From positions 1 through 46,906 of the forward strand of contig JAOZPE010000023.1 of NCBI GenBank assembly GCA_029932915.1: 46,906 nt of DNA, written 5' to 3'. Under the pieces are notes generated by a model. It did not search any database. It was given only the letters and a program-made list of their open reading frames with translations, and was not told the DNA's origin. The stretch is from Candidatus Krumholzibacteriia bacterium (GTDB lineage: Bacteria > Krumholzibacteriota > Krumholzibacteriia > JAJRXK01). The translations under genes and the position numbers were made by a program. Shown here piece after piece: positions 9,151-17,338 of the stretch. The stretch's first letter is position 1. Each line of letters opens with the position of its first letter.

Positions 9151-10521
9151 ATGAAGATTCCCACCCACATCTTCCGTGAGTACGACATCCGCGGAGTGGT
9201 CGACGTCGACCTGACTCCCTCGGTCGTGGAGGCGGTGGGCCGGGGTCTGGGCACGGTCTTCCTGCGGGAGGGAGCGTCCCGGGTCGGAATCGCCCGGGAC
9301 GTCCGTCCCAGCGGAAGCTCGCTCTTCGATTCGTTGAGCCGGGGCTTGCGCAAGGCCGGGTGCGATGTCGTCGACTTCGGACAGGCTCCCACCGGCGTCT
9401 TCTACCACGCCATCGCCACCGGAAGCGAAGAGGCGGGGATCTGCATCACCGGCAGCCACAATCCACCCGAATTCAATGGATTCAAGATCGTCCTGCACGG
9501 AGCGAGCTTCTACGGCGAGCAGATCCGCGAGGTGGCCGGTCTCATCGAATCGGAGGATTTCAGCAGTGGCGAGGGCGAGCTCTCCCGGCGTGAGATCATC
9601 CCGTCCTATCTCGATGACGTCGCCTCGCGGGTGAAGATCCACCGTCCGGTGCGCTTCGCCTACGACTCGGGCAACGGGGCGGCGGCCCTGGTGGCCGCCC
9701 GGCTCTTCGAACGCTTCCAGCTCGAACCCGTCGCCCTCTTCGACGAGCCCGACGGAACCTTTCCCAACCACCATCCCGATCCCACCATCCCCGAGAACCT
9801 GAAGGAACTCACCCGGACGGTCCTCGAGCAGGGGCTCGAGCTGGGAGTGGCCTACGACGGCGACGCCGACCGGATCGGAGTGGTGGACGACAAGGGGAAC
9901 ATCCTGTGGGGCGATCGCCTGTTGATCCTCTACGGACGCGATCTGCTCGAGCGCAATCCGGGCGCCGGCATCATCTTCGACGTCAAGTGCAGCCAGACCC
10001 TCTTCGACGCCCTGTCGAAGGCCGGAGGCAAGCCCATCCTGTGGAAGACCGGACACTCCCTGATCAAGCAGAAGATGAAGGAGAGCGGGGCACTGTTGGC
10101 GGGAGAGATGAGCGGACACGTGTTCTTCGGCGAGAACTGGTATGGCTTCGACGACGCCCTCTTCGCCACCATGCGCCTGCTGGAGATCCTCTCCCGCGAT
10201 CGGGCTCCTCTCAGCGGCCGTCTCGACGACGTGCCCTCGCTGGTGGCGACCCCGGAGATGCGGGTGGACTGTCCCGACGATGAGAAGTTCGCGGTGGTCG
10301 AGAAGGTGAAGAGACACTTCGCCGCCGACCACGAGATCGTCGACATCGACGGGGTGCGGGTGGTCTTCGAGAGGGGTTGGGGACTCGTCCGCGCCAGCAA
10401 CACCCAGCCCGCACTGGTGGTGCGGGTGGAGGCCGATGACGAGCAGCACCGGGATGAGTACCGTTCCCTCATCGAAGCGGCGATCGAGGCCGCCCGTGCG
10501 GAGGTGCAATCCGGGAAGTGA
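9151..10521 (+). CDS. manB: Phosphomannomutase/phosphoglucomutase
   Basis: 456 residues with the four-domain alpha-D-phosphohexomutase layout. Ser102 in CITGSHNPPEFNGFK is the phosphorylated catalytic serine. DGDADR (236-241) binds Mg2+. GEMSGHVFF is the sugar-specificity loop, and RASNTQPALVVRVEA is the phosphate-binding loop near the C-terminus. It interconverts mannose (or glucose) 6- and 1-phosphate. The immediate partner manC (GTGA overlap at 10518-10521) points to mannose 1-phosphate and GDP-mannose as the product. There is no strong Shine-Dalgarno at the ATG, only four bases after rplI, so its translation probably depends on upstream ribosomes. Confidence 0.93.
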   Translation: MKIPTHIFREYDIRGVVDVDLTPSVVEAVGRGLGTVFLREGASRVGIARDVRPSGSSLFDSLSRGLRKAGCDVVDFGQAPTGVFYHAIATGSEEAGICITGSHNPPEFNGFKIVLHGASFYGEQIREVAGLIESEDFSSGEGELSRREIIPSYLDDVASRVKIHRPVRFAYDSGNGAAALVAARLFERFQLEPVALFDEPDGTFPNHHPDPTIPENLKELTRTVLEQGLELGVAYDGDADRIGVVDDKGNILWGDRLLILYGRDLLERNPGAGIIFDVKCSQTLFDALSKAGGKPILWKTGHSLIKQKMKESGALLAGEMSGHVFFGENWYGFDDALFATMRLLEILSRDRAPLSGRLDDVPSLVATPEMRVDCPDDEKFAVVEKVKRHFAADHEIVDIDGVRVVFERGWGLVRASNTQPALVVRVEADDEQHRDEYRSLIEAAIEAARAEVQSGK

Positions 10522-11621
10522 GCAGTGAGATACAGGCGCACGCGGTGATCCTGGCCGGAGGACGCGGAACACGTTTCTGGCCGCTCTCGCGGGCCGCCCA
10601 TCCGAAGCAACTCCTGGATCTGACCGGACAGGGCAGCCTGCTCGCCCTGACCCTGGAGCGGCTCGAGCCGCTCATCCCTCCCGAGAGGCAGTGGATCCTC
10701 ACCAGCGCCGATCTGGCCGACGCGGTGGCCGAGCAGGCTCCCCGCGTTCCCCGCGCCCAGATCATCGGCGAGCCGGTGGGAAGGAACACCGCTCCGGCGG
10801 TCGCCCTGGCCGCCCTGCTCATCGGCGAGCGCGCGGGCGACCCACCCTTCGTCGTCCTGCCCAGCGACCATCTCATCTCTCCGGCCGAGGCGTTCCGCGA
10901 CACGCTCCACTTCGCCCTGTCCTTCGCTGCCGATCATTCCCGTCTGGTGACCCTGGGGGTCCGGCCGACCCGTCCGGAGACCGGCTATGGCTACATCGAG
11001 CTGGGAGCGAGGCTGGAGGAACCGCTGTCCACCGGCGACGAGCGGGAGATCTTCGAGGTGAAGCGCTTCACCGAGAAGCCGGATCGGCCCACGGCGGAGA
11101 CCTACCTCGAGGGGGGGCGGCATCTGTGGAACGCCGGGATCTTCGCCTGGCGTCCCTCGGTGGTCCTGGACGGCCTGCGCCGGTACCTGCCCCGCACGGT
11201 GGAGGCCCTGGCCCCCTGCACCCGGAGCGAGTTGGGAACCGAAGCCTTCGCCGACGCGTTGGAAAAGGGCTACACCGGCAGTGAGCCGATCTCCGTCGAC
11301 TACGCGTTGCTGGAGAAGGCGGACAACGTGGCCGTCCTGCCGGTCGACTTCCAGTGGAACGACGTGGGTTCGTGGCCGGCGATGCGCGATCTCTGGCCGA
11401 AGGACGCCGCGGGCAATGCGCACCGGGGGGAGATCCTCGCCGTCGACAGCTCCGGCTGTATCGTCCATGGAAGGGATCGGCTCACCGCACTGGTCGGAGT
11501 GGAGAATCTGATCGTGGTTCAGACCGAAGATGCCACCTTGGTATGCGACGTCGAGCGGGCACAGGAGGTGAGGGAGGTTCTAGAGGAACTGCATCGCCGC
11601 AAGAGGAGCGATCTGCTCTGA
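10518..11621 (+). CDS. manC: Mannose-1-phosphate guanylyltransferase
   Basis: 367 residues. The nucleotidyltransferase signature VILAGGRGTRFWPLSR plus AAHPKQLLDLTG is at residues 9-31. FVVLPSDHLI, the GYGYIELG block, FTEKPDRPTAETYLEGG and WNAGIFAWR identify GDP-mannose pyrophosphorylase. The C-terminal isomerase/cupin domain of the long bifunctional type is absent, so this is the short single-function form. It makes GDP-mannose, the expected donor for the polyprenol-phosphate-mannose synthase-like enzymes encoded far downstream. It starts with GTG overlapping the manB stop. Confidence 0.93.
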   Translation: MSSEIQAHAVILAGGRGTRFWPLSRAAHPKQLLDLTGQGSLLALTLERLEPLIPPERQWILTSADLADAVAEQAPRVPRAQIIGEPVGRNTAPAVALAALLIGERAGDPPFVVLPSDHLISPAEAFRDTLHFALSFAADHSRLVTLGVRPTRPETGYGYIELGARLEEPLSTGDEREIFEVKRFTEKPDRPTAETYLEGGRHLWNAGIFAWRPSVVLDGLRRYLPRTVEALAPCTRSELGTEAFADALEKGYTGSEPISVDYALLEKADNVAVLPVDFQWNDVGSWPAMRDLWPKDAAGNAHRGEILAVDSSGCIVHGRDRLTALVGVENLIVVQTEDATLVCDVERAQEVREVLEELHRRKRSDLL

Positions 11622-11671
11622 TCCTCTGATCCCTCCCCGACCGGGTTCGCTCACAGATGGAGGATGCAACG

Positions 11672-12904
11672 ATGAAGAGACGGACACTGAAGATGGCTGC
11701 TCTGGCGGCCCTGCTCCTGCTGGCGGCTTGCGGCGGAGGCAAGGAAGAGAGTACCGGCAGTTCGGCGCCCGCCGCGGGAGGGAAGGACTTCACTCCGGTT
11801 CTGGCCAAGGTAGGCGATCTGGAGATCACCAAGGCCTATTTCGACCAGCGCTACAAGATGTTGCCGCCGGCCCTGCAGGCGAAGTTCAGCGGCGACAACT
11901 GGCAGAAGCGCTTCCTGAATGAATTGATCGACGAGGCTCTGCTGTATCAGGAGGCGGAGAAGGAGAAGTTCGATCGCGATCCGGAGGTGCAGAAGCAACT
12001 GGATGCGCAGCGCCGCATGATCCTGGCCCAGGCGTATACGCATTGGATCCGTGAGAATGCCCAGCCCACCGATGAGGAGATCCAGGAGTACTGGGACCGC
12101 TACAAGGACGAGTATCGCGGGCTGAGCCGGGTCCTGGTCTCCCACATCCAGTGCAAGGACAAGAAGAAGATCGAGGAGGCCTACGCCAAGCTTCGCAAGG
12201 GGGAGCGCTTCGAGAAGGTCGCCACGGAGTACAACGAGGATCCCAACACCAAGGACAAGAACGGGCTCATCGGCTGGATCAATCCGGGCGGCTTCATCCT
12301 CGGCATCGGCTACAATGAGACCTTCTCGGACAAGGCGTTCTCCCTGGCCTACCACGAGTACTCCAAGCCCCTGTACATCAAGGGCAATTGGCACATCATC
12401 TACCGTGGTGACAAGGTCGAGGGCGAGGTCCCCACTCTCGACGAGGTCCGCGACCGGGTGATCGAGGACCTGCGGCCGGGATCGATCGCACGCTTCTACA
12501 ACCGCAGACTCAAGGAGATCGCCCAGGAGTTCCCCGTGGAGCGCTACGGCGAGTTCCGTCTCACCGACGCGGACGATCCGGCCCAGTTGTACAAGCGCGC
12601 GGCGGAGTCGAACAATCCCTACGCACGCATCGATTTCTACCAGCAGATCGTCGACAATTTCCCCGATTCGGAATACGCCGATGACGCCCTGTTCATGATC
12701 GGTTTCATCCACAGCGAGATCATGGCCCGACCGGGTGACGCGGTGAAGGATTTCCGGCGCCTGATGATGGAATACCCCGACAGCGAGTTCGTCGATGACG
12801 CCGAGTGGATGATCGAGAACTCCGGACGCTTGGGGAAGAACAAGGTGGACGCCACCGACGCGCAGGACCTCCACGGCAAGATCCAGGGGACCCGCGGCCG
12901 TTAG
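11672..12904 (+). CDS. Lipoprotein parvulin-type peptidyl-prolyl isomerase with C-terminal TPR-like repeats
   Basis: 410 residues from the ATG at 11672, chosen over the in-frame ATG at 11657 because GGAGGA lies seven bases before it. The signal peptide ends with lipobox LAAC (Cys20). A SurA/PpiD-like N-terminal helical domain (about 40-140; FLNELIDEALLYQEAEKEKF) precedes a PpiC-type rotamase region (about 150-255; LSRVLVSHIQCKDKKKIEEA, then GLIGWINPGG). After about 310 come two repeats of the BamD/YbgF kind, DFYQQIVDNFPDSEYADDAL and DFRRLMMEYPDSEFVDDAEW. It is probably a periplasmic, membrane-anchored foldase for outer-membrane or secreted proteins. The joining of PPIase and such repeats is uncommon. 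A strong terminator follows. Confidence 0.85.
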   Translation: MKRRTLKMAALAALLLLAACGGGKEESTGSSAPAAGGKDFTPVLAKVGDLEITKAYFDQRYKMLPPALQAKFSGDNWQKRFLNELIDEALLYQEAEKEKFDRDPEVQKQLDAQRRMILAQAYTHWIRENAQPTDEEIQEYWDRYKDEYRGLSRVLVSHIQCKDKKKIEEAYAKLRKGERFEKVATEYNEDPNTKDKNGLIGWINPGGFILGIGYNETFSDKAFSLAYHEYSKPLYIKGNWHIIYRGDKVEGEVPTLDEVRDRVIEDLRPGSIARFYNRRLKEIAQEFPVERYGEFRLTDADDPAQLYKRAAESNNPYARIDFYQQIVDNFPDSEYADDALFMIGFIHSEIMARPGDAVKDFRRLMMEYPDSEFVDDAEWMIENSGRLGKNKVDATDAQDLHGKIQGTRGR

Positions 12905-12928
12905 ACCGCGTTCCGGCCGGTGTCAAGG

Positions 12929-12962
12929 GCCACCCCCCTGCCGGGGGTGGCTCCTTTTCTTT
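12929..12962 (+). terminator. Rho-independent terminator after the PPIase gene
   Basis: GCCACCCCC (12929-12937) pairs perfectly with GGGGGTGGC (12943-12951) around a five-base loop, followed by TCCTTTTCTTT. It lies 25 bases after the stop codon. This is the clearest intrinsic terminator in the window and separates the gene before it from a new promoter. Confidence 0.88.
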
Positions 12963-12990
12963 GCGCGATCCACCTCGGCGCCCCTATACT
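12961..12990 (+). promoter_or_regulatory. Putative sigma-70 promoter for the 13039 gene cluster
   Basis: TTGCGC (12961-12966), an 18-base spacer, then TATACT (12985-12990), directly after the terminator and about 48 bases before the start at 13039. The -35 is identical to that proposed for rpsF. Confidence 0.6.
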
Positions 12991-13038
12991 CGCGCCGATC
13001 TCGAGAGGGTCTCTTCAGCGTTCCCAAGGAGGATGGAA

Positions 13039-13542
13039 ATGAGACGCGAACTTGGCATGGCCTTGCTCCTGTGGCTCGCCTTCACCATTGCGTCGCCGGG
13101 ATTCGTCCTTGCGGCGGTGCAGACCGGGTCTGCCTCGGCCGCCATCGCGCAGGATGCCGATTCCTCCGCGGTGGATCGCTCGCAGCCGGCCCCGTCGGCC
13201 TCGGTCCCGGACAGTCTCACGCTCTCGGTCGAGGAAGCCGTCGTGTGCCTGAGCGTCGACAAGGAGAATCGCAAGCCGGTGGGAGCGGGCGATCGCTTCC
13301 CCTCGGACGTGGGACACCTCACCTGCTTCACCCGCATCAAGGGGGGCAAGGGAGGCGAGGTGGTCCATGCGTGGATCCACGAGGGCCACACCCGGGCGAG
13401 GGTTCCACTGAAGATCGGCAGCGATTCATGGCGGACCTGGAGCACCAAGCGCATCTTGCCCTCATGGACCGGCCACTGGGAAGTGAAGGTGATGACCCCG
13501 GACGGCATGGTCCTGCGGTCGATCTCCTTCACCGTTTATTGA
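13039..13542 (+). CDS. Exported DUF2914 domain protein
   Basis: 167 residues starting at the ATG at 13039, six bases after AAGGAGG; an ATG at 13033 touches the ribosome site and is less likely. An N-terminal signal sequence (hydrophobic core about residues 7-26) is followed by a low-complexity Ser/Ala/Pro stretch, then from about 62 a DUF2914 domain: VVCLSVDKENRKPVGAGDRF, LTCFTRIKG, HAWIHEG, and the end TGHWEVKVMTPDGMVLRSIS. Members are small periplasmic beta-domain proteins of unknown role. It has its own promoter and leads the next gene group. Confidence 0.8.
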   Translation: MRRELGMALLLWLAFTIASPGFVLAAVQTGSASAAIAQDADSSAVDRSQPAPSASVPDSLTLSVEEAVVCLSVDKENRKPVGAGDRFPSDVGHLTCFTRIKGGKGGEVVHAWIHEGHTRARVPLKIGSDSWRTWSTKRILPSWTGHWEVKVMTPDGMVLRSISFTVY

Positions 13543-13570
13543 TTCCGTCGGGTCAGCCGGAGGCATCGAA

Positions 13571-14155
13571 GTGGAAGATTCCGGGCAGTTGATCGAGGTG
13601 AGGGTGAGCGCCCTGGTGCGCGACGCGGGCACCGACGCTCCGGTGGTGCTGCTGCAATTGCTCGGCACCCAAAGGCATCTGCCCATCTGGATCGGCGATG
13701 CCGAGGCGAACGCCATCGCCCTGGTCCTGGCGGGACGGCGCTTCGAGCGTCCCCTGACCCACGATCTCCTCCAGCAGGTCATCGACGGTCTCGGTGCCGA
13801 GTTGACCCGCGTGGTGATCACCGGCATGGAGGGCAACACCTACTACGCGCGGCTGCATCTGGTCCGGGGGGAGGAGATCATCTCCGTCGATGCGAGGCCG
13901 AGTGACTCGATCGCCCTGGCCCTGCGCTGCGCCGCTCCCATCTACCTGAGCCGGGAACTCGCCGAGAGCCAGGCTGCCAGCATGCTCGAGGCGGAGGCCG
14001 ACGACGAGAAGCAGAAGGCGGTGGAGGAACTGATTCGTGACGTACAACGCGGCATGGGGCGGGATCAGCCCGAGCCCGGTGGCAGCGAGGACTCCGAGGA
14101 CTCCGAGGACGAGGAGGGGGGAGAATGGCCATCATCCGGCCCTGGCGGGGAATGA
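13571..14155 (+). CDS. Bifunctional nuclease (BFN/DUF151) family protein
   Basis: 194 residues starting at a GTG after CCGGAGGCATCGAA. The conserved core APVVLLQLLGTQRHLPIWIG, then EANAIALVLAGRRFERPLTH, ARLHLVRGEEIISVDARPSD and SIALALRC matches DUF151, named for a plant protein reported to have RNase and DNase activity; its bacterial role is unclear. The last 45 residues form an acidic, low-complexity tail (SEDSEDSEDEEGG) built on a nine-base DNA repeat. Its end overlaps the next gene by 31 bases, so the tail may partly reflect selection on that gene's ribosome site. Confidence 0.88.
   Translation: MEDSGQLIEVRVSALVRDAGTDAPVVLLQLLGTQRHLPIWIGDAEANAIALVLAGRRFERPLTHDLLQQVIDGLGAELTRVVITGMEGNTYYARLHLVRGEEIISVDARPSDSIALALRCAAPIYLSRELAESQAASMLEAEADDEKQKAVEELIRDVQRGMGRDQPEPGGSEDSEDSEDEEGGEWPSSGPGGE
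14087..14110 (+). repeat. Short tandem nine-base repeat in the DUF151 tail
   Basis: GAGGACTCC occurs twice and a third partial copy (GAGGAC) follows. It encodes the Ser-Glu-Asp repeats of the nuclease-family protein and lies just before the ribosome site of the next gene. Confidence 0.8.
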
Positions 14156-14646
14156 CCCCGCGCATCGGCAAGAACGTGTATCTGGCGGACGACGTGGTCC
14201 TCATCGGTGAGGTCGTCATCGAGGACGACGTGAACATCTGGTGGGGCAGTGTGTTGCGGGGCGATTGCGGCCTCATCCACGTGGGCCGGGGCAGCAACAT
14301 CCAGGACGGCTGCATGCTCCACGCCACCACCGACTACAGCACCACCGTGTTGGGGGAGAACGTGTCGGTGGGACATCACGCCATCATCCACGGCGCGCAC
14401 GTGAGCGACCACGTCCTGGTGGGGATGAAGAGCGTCCTGCTGGACAACGCCCAGATCGGCCGCTTCAGTATCGTCGCCGCCGGCGCCGTCGTGCCGGAGA
14501 ACATGAACGTTCCGCCGGCCACCCTGGTGGCGGGGGTTCCGGCGAAGATCAAGAAGGAACTCCCGGTGGAGAACGAAGAGGCCCGGCGTGAACACGCCCG
14601 GGAGTACCGTGAGATGGCCCAATGGTATCTGGATCATCCGGCATGA
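14125..14646 (+). CDS. Gamma-carbonic-anhydrase-like left-handed beta-helix protein
   Basis: 173 residues with the hexapeptide-repeat pattern of the YrdA/PaaY/CamH group: IGEVVIEDDVNIWWGSVLRGD, then GRGSNIQDGCMLHATT, VSVGHHAIIHGAHV and VGMKSVLLDNAQIG. Three His residues in LHATT, GHH and IHGAH are placed as the trimer-interface metal ligands of gamma-class carbonic anhydrases. Activity cannot be assumed, because many homologues are inactive or act as thioesterases. The ATG lies inside the previous gene behind GAGGAGGGGGGAG, and the stop overlaps the next gene (ATGA). Confidence 0.87.
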   Translation: MAIIRPWRGMTPRIGKNVYLADDVVLIGEVVIEDDVNIWWGSVLRGDCGLIHVGRGSNIQDGCMLHATTDYSTTVLGENVSVGHHAIIHGAHVSDHVLVGMKSVLLDNAQIGRFSIVAAGAVVPENMNVPPATLVAGVPAKIKKELPVENEEARREHAREYREMAQWYLDHPA

Positions 14647-16562
14647 GTGCGATCCGCCTTCCCGCCACTGCGATCGTCGGGGCCGCCTTCCCGCGAGCGG
14701 GCCGTCTTCTCCTTCTCCTGCTCGTGATCGGATGGTTGGGGGCCTGTGCCGACGCCGGGCCCTCCACCGGTCCGGGGCAGCTGGACGCCGATCAACAGAG
14801 GGAAGCAGCCCGCAAGTACGAAGAGCTGCTCGCGTTGGAGCGCGACGGGAGTCCGGGGGAGATCCTCGGCGCCTGTCGGCGGCTGCGCGAGCGCTATCCC
14901 GGTTTCACCCATGAGGACCACGTGCTGCGGCTGGAGGCGCAAGCCGCACTCGCCCTGGGTGATCGGCGGCAGGCGCGCCTCTCCCTGGTGGAACTCATCG
15001 ATCGCCATCCCGGCTCGGCCGACCGGCCGTGGGCCCTGTGGACACTCGCCTCCCTGGAGGATGAGAGCGGACAGTGGCTGAAGGCGGCCCATGCCTACGC
15101 GCTGGTTCTCGACCACCCCGACGACACGGGCCACGAGGATCGCGCGCGCGATCGGCTGTCCACGATCCTCCAGACCCGCCTCGACCTCGATCAACTCGCG
15201 CATCTGGAGAAGTCCCTGGAGGGTTCCTCCGCGGCCGCCGAGGTGGCCTGGGTGGCGGCTTCGCGTTCCTTCCGCGAGGAGGCCGATCCCGAACGGAGCG
15301 GAGAGAGGCTGGAGGCCTTCCTGCTGCATTATCCGGACAGTGCGCACCGCAGCTCCGCTCGCGAGATGCTCGCCGAGCTGGTGGGCCGGGGGGTGTACAC
15401 GCCCCACACCGAGCTGGAACTGACGTCGATCGACCGCGTCGGCCTGTTGTGCCCGTTGACCGGGGAGTATGCGGGCCTGGGTCAGGCGATGTACGACGGG
15501 GCGTTGATGGCGCTCGAGGAACACAACCGCCTCACCGGCGACGATCTCAAGCTCATTGCGCTGGATACCCAGGGGGATGGCGTACAGGCGGTGCTGTCGG
15601 CCCGTTCCCTGATCGAGGACGACGGGGTGTTGGCCATCGTCGGTTCGCTGCTCTCGCCGACCACCATCGCCGCGGCCGCGGTGTGCCAGGAGAGGGGCGT
15701 GCCCTTGATCTCCCCTACCGCCACCCAGGAGAACATCTCGCTGATCGGCGACCAGGTCTTCCAGACCAATCTGACCGGCGCCTTCGAGACCAAGCTGGTG
15801 GCCTGGGCCGCGGTCGACCTCCTGCTGCGCCGCCGCCTGGCCATCCTGTATCCGAATACGCGGGAAGGCCGGCACGCCGCGGAGATCTTCGCCCGCGAAG
15901 CGGAGGCCCTCGGAGCGAGGATCGTCGCCAGCGAGCCCTTCGATCGCGGAATCACCGACTTCAAGGAGCCCATCGAGCGCATCCGTTCCAGCGGACCCGA
16001 AGCGCTCTTCGTTCCCGCCGGGCCCGGGTCGATGCGTCTGATCGCGCCCCAGCTCAACTTCTATCACCTCGACGTGCAACTGCTCGGACCCAGCAGCTGG
16101 AACAATCCGCGTGTGGCCCGGGAGACCGGCGAGACCCTCGACCGCGCGATCTTCCCCAGTGAGACCGCCCTGATGCCGCAGGCCGAACGGGATCGTTTCA
16201 CCCGCAAGTGGATCCGCCGCCACGGCGGCGAGGTGGCCGATCCCTTCGCCCTGAAGACCTATTTCGCCACCGTGCGTCTGCTGAGGACGATCCACGAGGG
16301 AGCGCGCTCGCGAGAGCGGCTGCGCGATCGGCTGGCATCGAGGCTGTTGATGAACGCCGAGGGCGAGGAGCTGTCGGCCGGGGTCATGGCCCTGCGCATC
16401 CTCCATCGCGGAGAGGTCGAGGCCTTTCCCCCGGAGATCATCGCCGCGGCCCGCGATCTCGGTTCACTGCCCACCGAGCCCTCGTCCCCTTCCGAGGGCG
16501 GTGCGGATGATTCCCCCGGTGGTGGGGTGGCGCTACCGGATTCCACCGCCGTCCACCGCTAG
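14643..16562 (+). CDS. Lipoprotein with helical repeats and a periplasmic-binding-protein domain (LpoA-like)
   Basis: 639 residues from the ATG at 14643, which overlaps the previous stop. A signal peptide ends in lipobox LGAC (Cys35). Residues about 45-250 are TPR-like helices typical of BamD/YbgF relatives (EILGACRRLRERYPGFTHED, EAFLLHYPDSAHRSSAREML). From about 265 a type-I periplasmic binding fold follows: RVGLLCPLTGEYAGLGQAMY, IVGSLLSPTTIAAAAVCQER, GVPLISPTATQENIS. LpoA, the lipoprotein activator of penicillin-binding protein PBP1A, has the same order of domains. Either a cell-wall synthase activator or a ligand-binding receptor is possible; no transporter genes are adjacent. Confidence 0.78.
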   Translation: MSAIRLPATAIVGAAFPRAGRLLLLLLVIGWLGACADAGPSTGPGQLDADQQREAARKYEELLALERDGSPGEILGACRRLRERYPGFTHEDHVLRLEAQAALALGDRRQARLSLVELIDRHPGSADRPWALWTLASLEDESGQWLKAAHAYALVLDHPDDTGHEDRARDRLSTILQTRLDLDQLAHLEKSLEGSSAAAEVAWVAASRSFREEADPERSGERLEAFLLHYPDSAHRSSAREMLAELVGRGVYTPHTELELTSIDRVGLLCPLTGEYAGLGQAMYDGALMALEEHNRLTGDDLKLIALDTQGDGVQAVLSARSLIEDDGVLAIVGSLLSPTTIAAAAVCQERGVPLISPTATQENISLIGDQVFQTNLTGAFETKLVAWAAVDLLLRRRLAILYPNTREGRHAAEIFAREAEALGARIVASEPFDRGITDFKEPIERIRSSGPEALFVPAGPGSMRLIAPQLNFYHLDVQLLGPSSWNNPRVARETGETLDRAIFPSETALMPQAERDRFTRKWIRRHGGEVADPFALKTYFATVRLLRTIHEGARSRERLRDRLASRLLMNAEGEELSAGVMALRILHRGEVEAFPPEIIAAARDLGSLPTEPSSPSEGGADDSPGGGVALPDSTAVHR

Positions 16563-17261
16563 CCGCGCCTCGAAGATCCAGCGCACCTGATCCCAGAAGG
16601 GCTCGGCGTGTCCGTCGCTCCCCACGTAGCGGTACCGCCATTGGAGGACGGCGTCGAGGACCGCTCTGGAGAAGCTCTCGTCCCCTTCACTTCGCAGGAT
16701 GTACGCATCGCTGACCGTTCCGTCGCTCTCGACGTAGATGGCCACGTCGACCACCACCTTGCGCAGCCGCAACCAACGGGGGGCATCGGCGGGATAGCGG
16801 GGCTGGACCATCTTCACCAGGATGAAGTCGAGACTGCGCTGGGAGGGGCGGACCATCCGGACCCGGTCGACGGTCTGGTCGCCGCCGCCGACTCCCCAGC
16901 CGGGGACCGCGGTGGTGGGGAGCGTGGGGTCGGGACGGCCGCGCTCACGGGGCGCTGCCTCGGTGGCCAGGGGGGAGAGGGGTTCCTCCTTGCGGTCGAC
17001 GACCTCCACGTCGAGTCCACGGCTGGCGCTGGGCATCGTCTCCTGCTCGGTCTGCTCCACGGGATCGGTGTCGTCGATGATCTCGATGGAGGGCAGGATC
17101 CGCAGTTCGCCCTCGACCCCGGTGTGGAAGAGCCAGTCCTGGAGTCGGTCCTCGTCCGGACCGAGAATCGCCAGCAACAGGAACCCCCCGATCGCGGCCA
17201 GGGCCGCTGCGGCCATGCGCCGCCTGTAGGATCCGCGCCGGGCCCTCGCTTCGGTGGTCAT
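16533..17261 (-). CDS. TonB-like energy-transducing protein
   Basis: 242 residues, the only minus-strand gene. The start at 17261 is chosen because an in-frame ATG at 17300 lies within the proposed -10 box. An Arg-rich N-terminus precedes one membrane helix (about residues 17-34; AAAALAAIGGFLLLAILG), a periplasmic linker with only modest Pro content, and a C-terminal TonB domain (about 150-230; PRYPADAPRWLRLRKVVVDV, SDGTVSDAYILRSEGDESFS, then AVLDAVLQWRYR). TonB proteins couple the inner-membrane proton force to outer-membrane receptors, but no exbB/exbD is visible. Its 3' end overlaps the LpoA-like gene by 30 bases, tail to tail. Confidence 0.85.
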   Translation of the reverse strand: MTTEARARRGSYRRRMAAAALAAIGGFLLLAILGPDEDRLQDWLFHTGVEGELRILPSIEIIDDTDPVEQTEQETMPSASRGLDVEVVDRKEEPLSPLATEAAPRERGRPDPTLPTTAVPGWGVGGGDQTVDRVRMVRPSQRSLDFILVKMVQPRYPADAPRWLRLRKVVVDVAIYVESDGTVSDAYILRSEGDESFSRAVLDAVLQWRYRYVGSDGHAEPFWDQVRWIFEARLAVDGGGIR

Positions 17262-17298
17262 AAACTCTGTCCTGACAAGGGATTGTGTCGCCGTTTCC

Positions 17299-17327
17299 AT
17301 GCTAGGTCGACCGGACGCTTCTGTCAA
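17299..17327 (-). promoter_or_regulatory. Promoter of the tonB-like gene
   Basis: On the minus strand, a perfect TTGACA (complement of 17322-17327), a 17-base spacer and TAGCAT (complement of 17299-17304) lie about 38 bases before the start at 17261. Confidence 0.7.
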
Positions 17328-17338
17328 TGCAGCCCGGT

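Noticed and set aside
17262-17300. Longer start for the tonB-like gene at 17300
   Set aside because: That ATG overlaps the TAGCAT -10 box of its own promoter and lacks a ribosome site.
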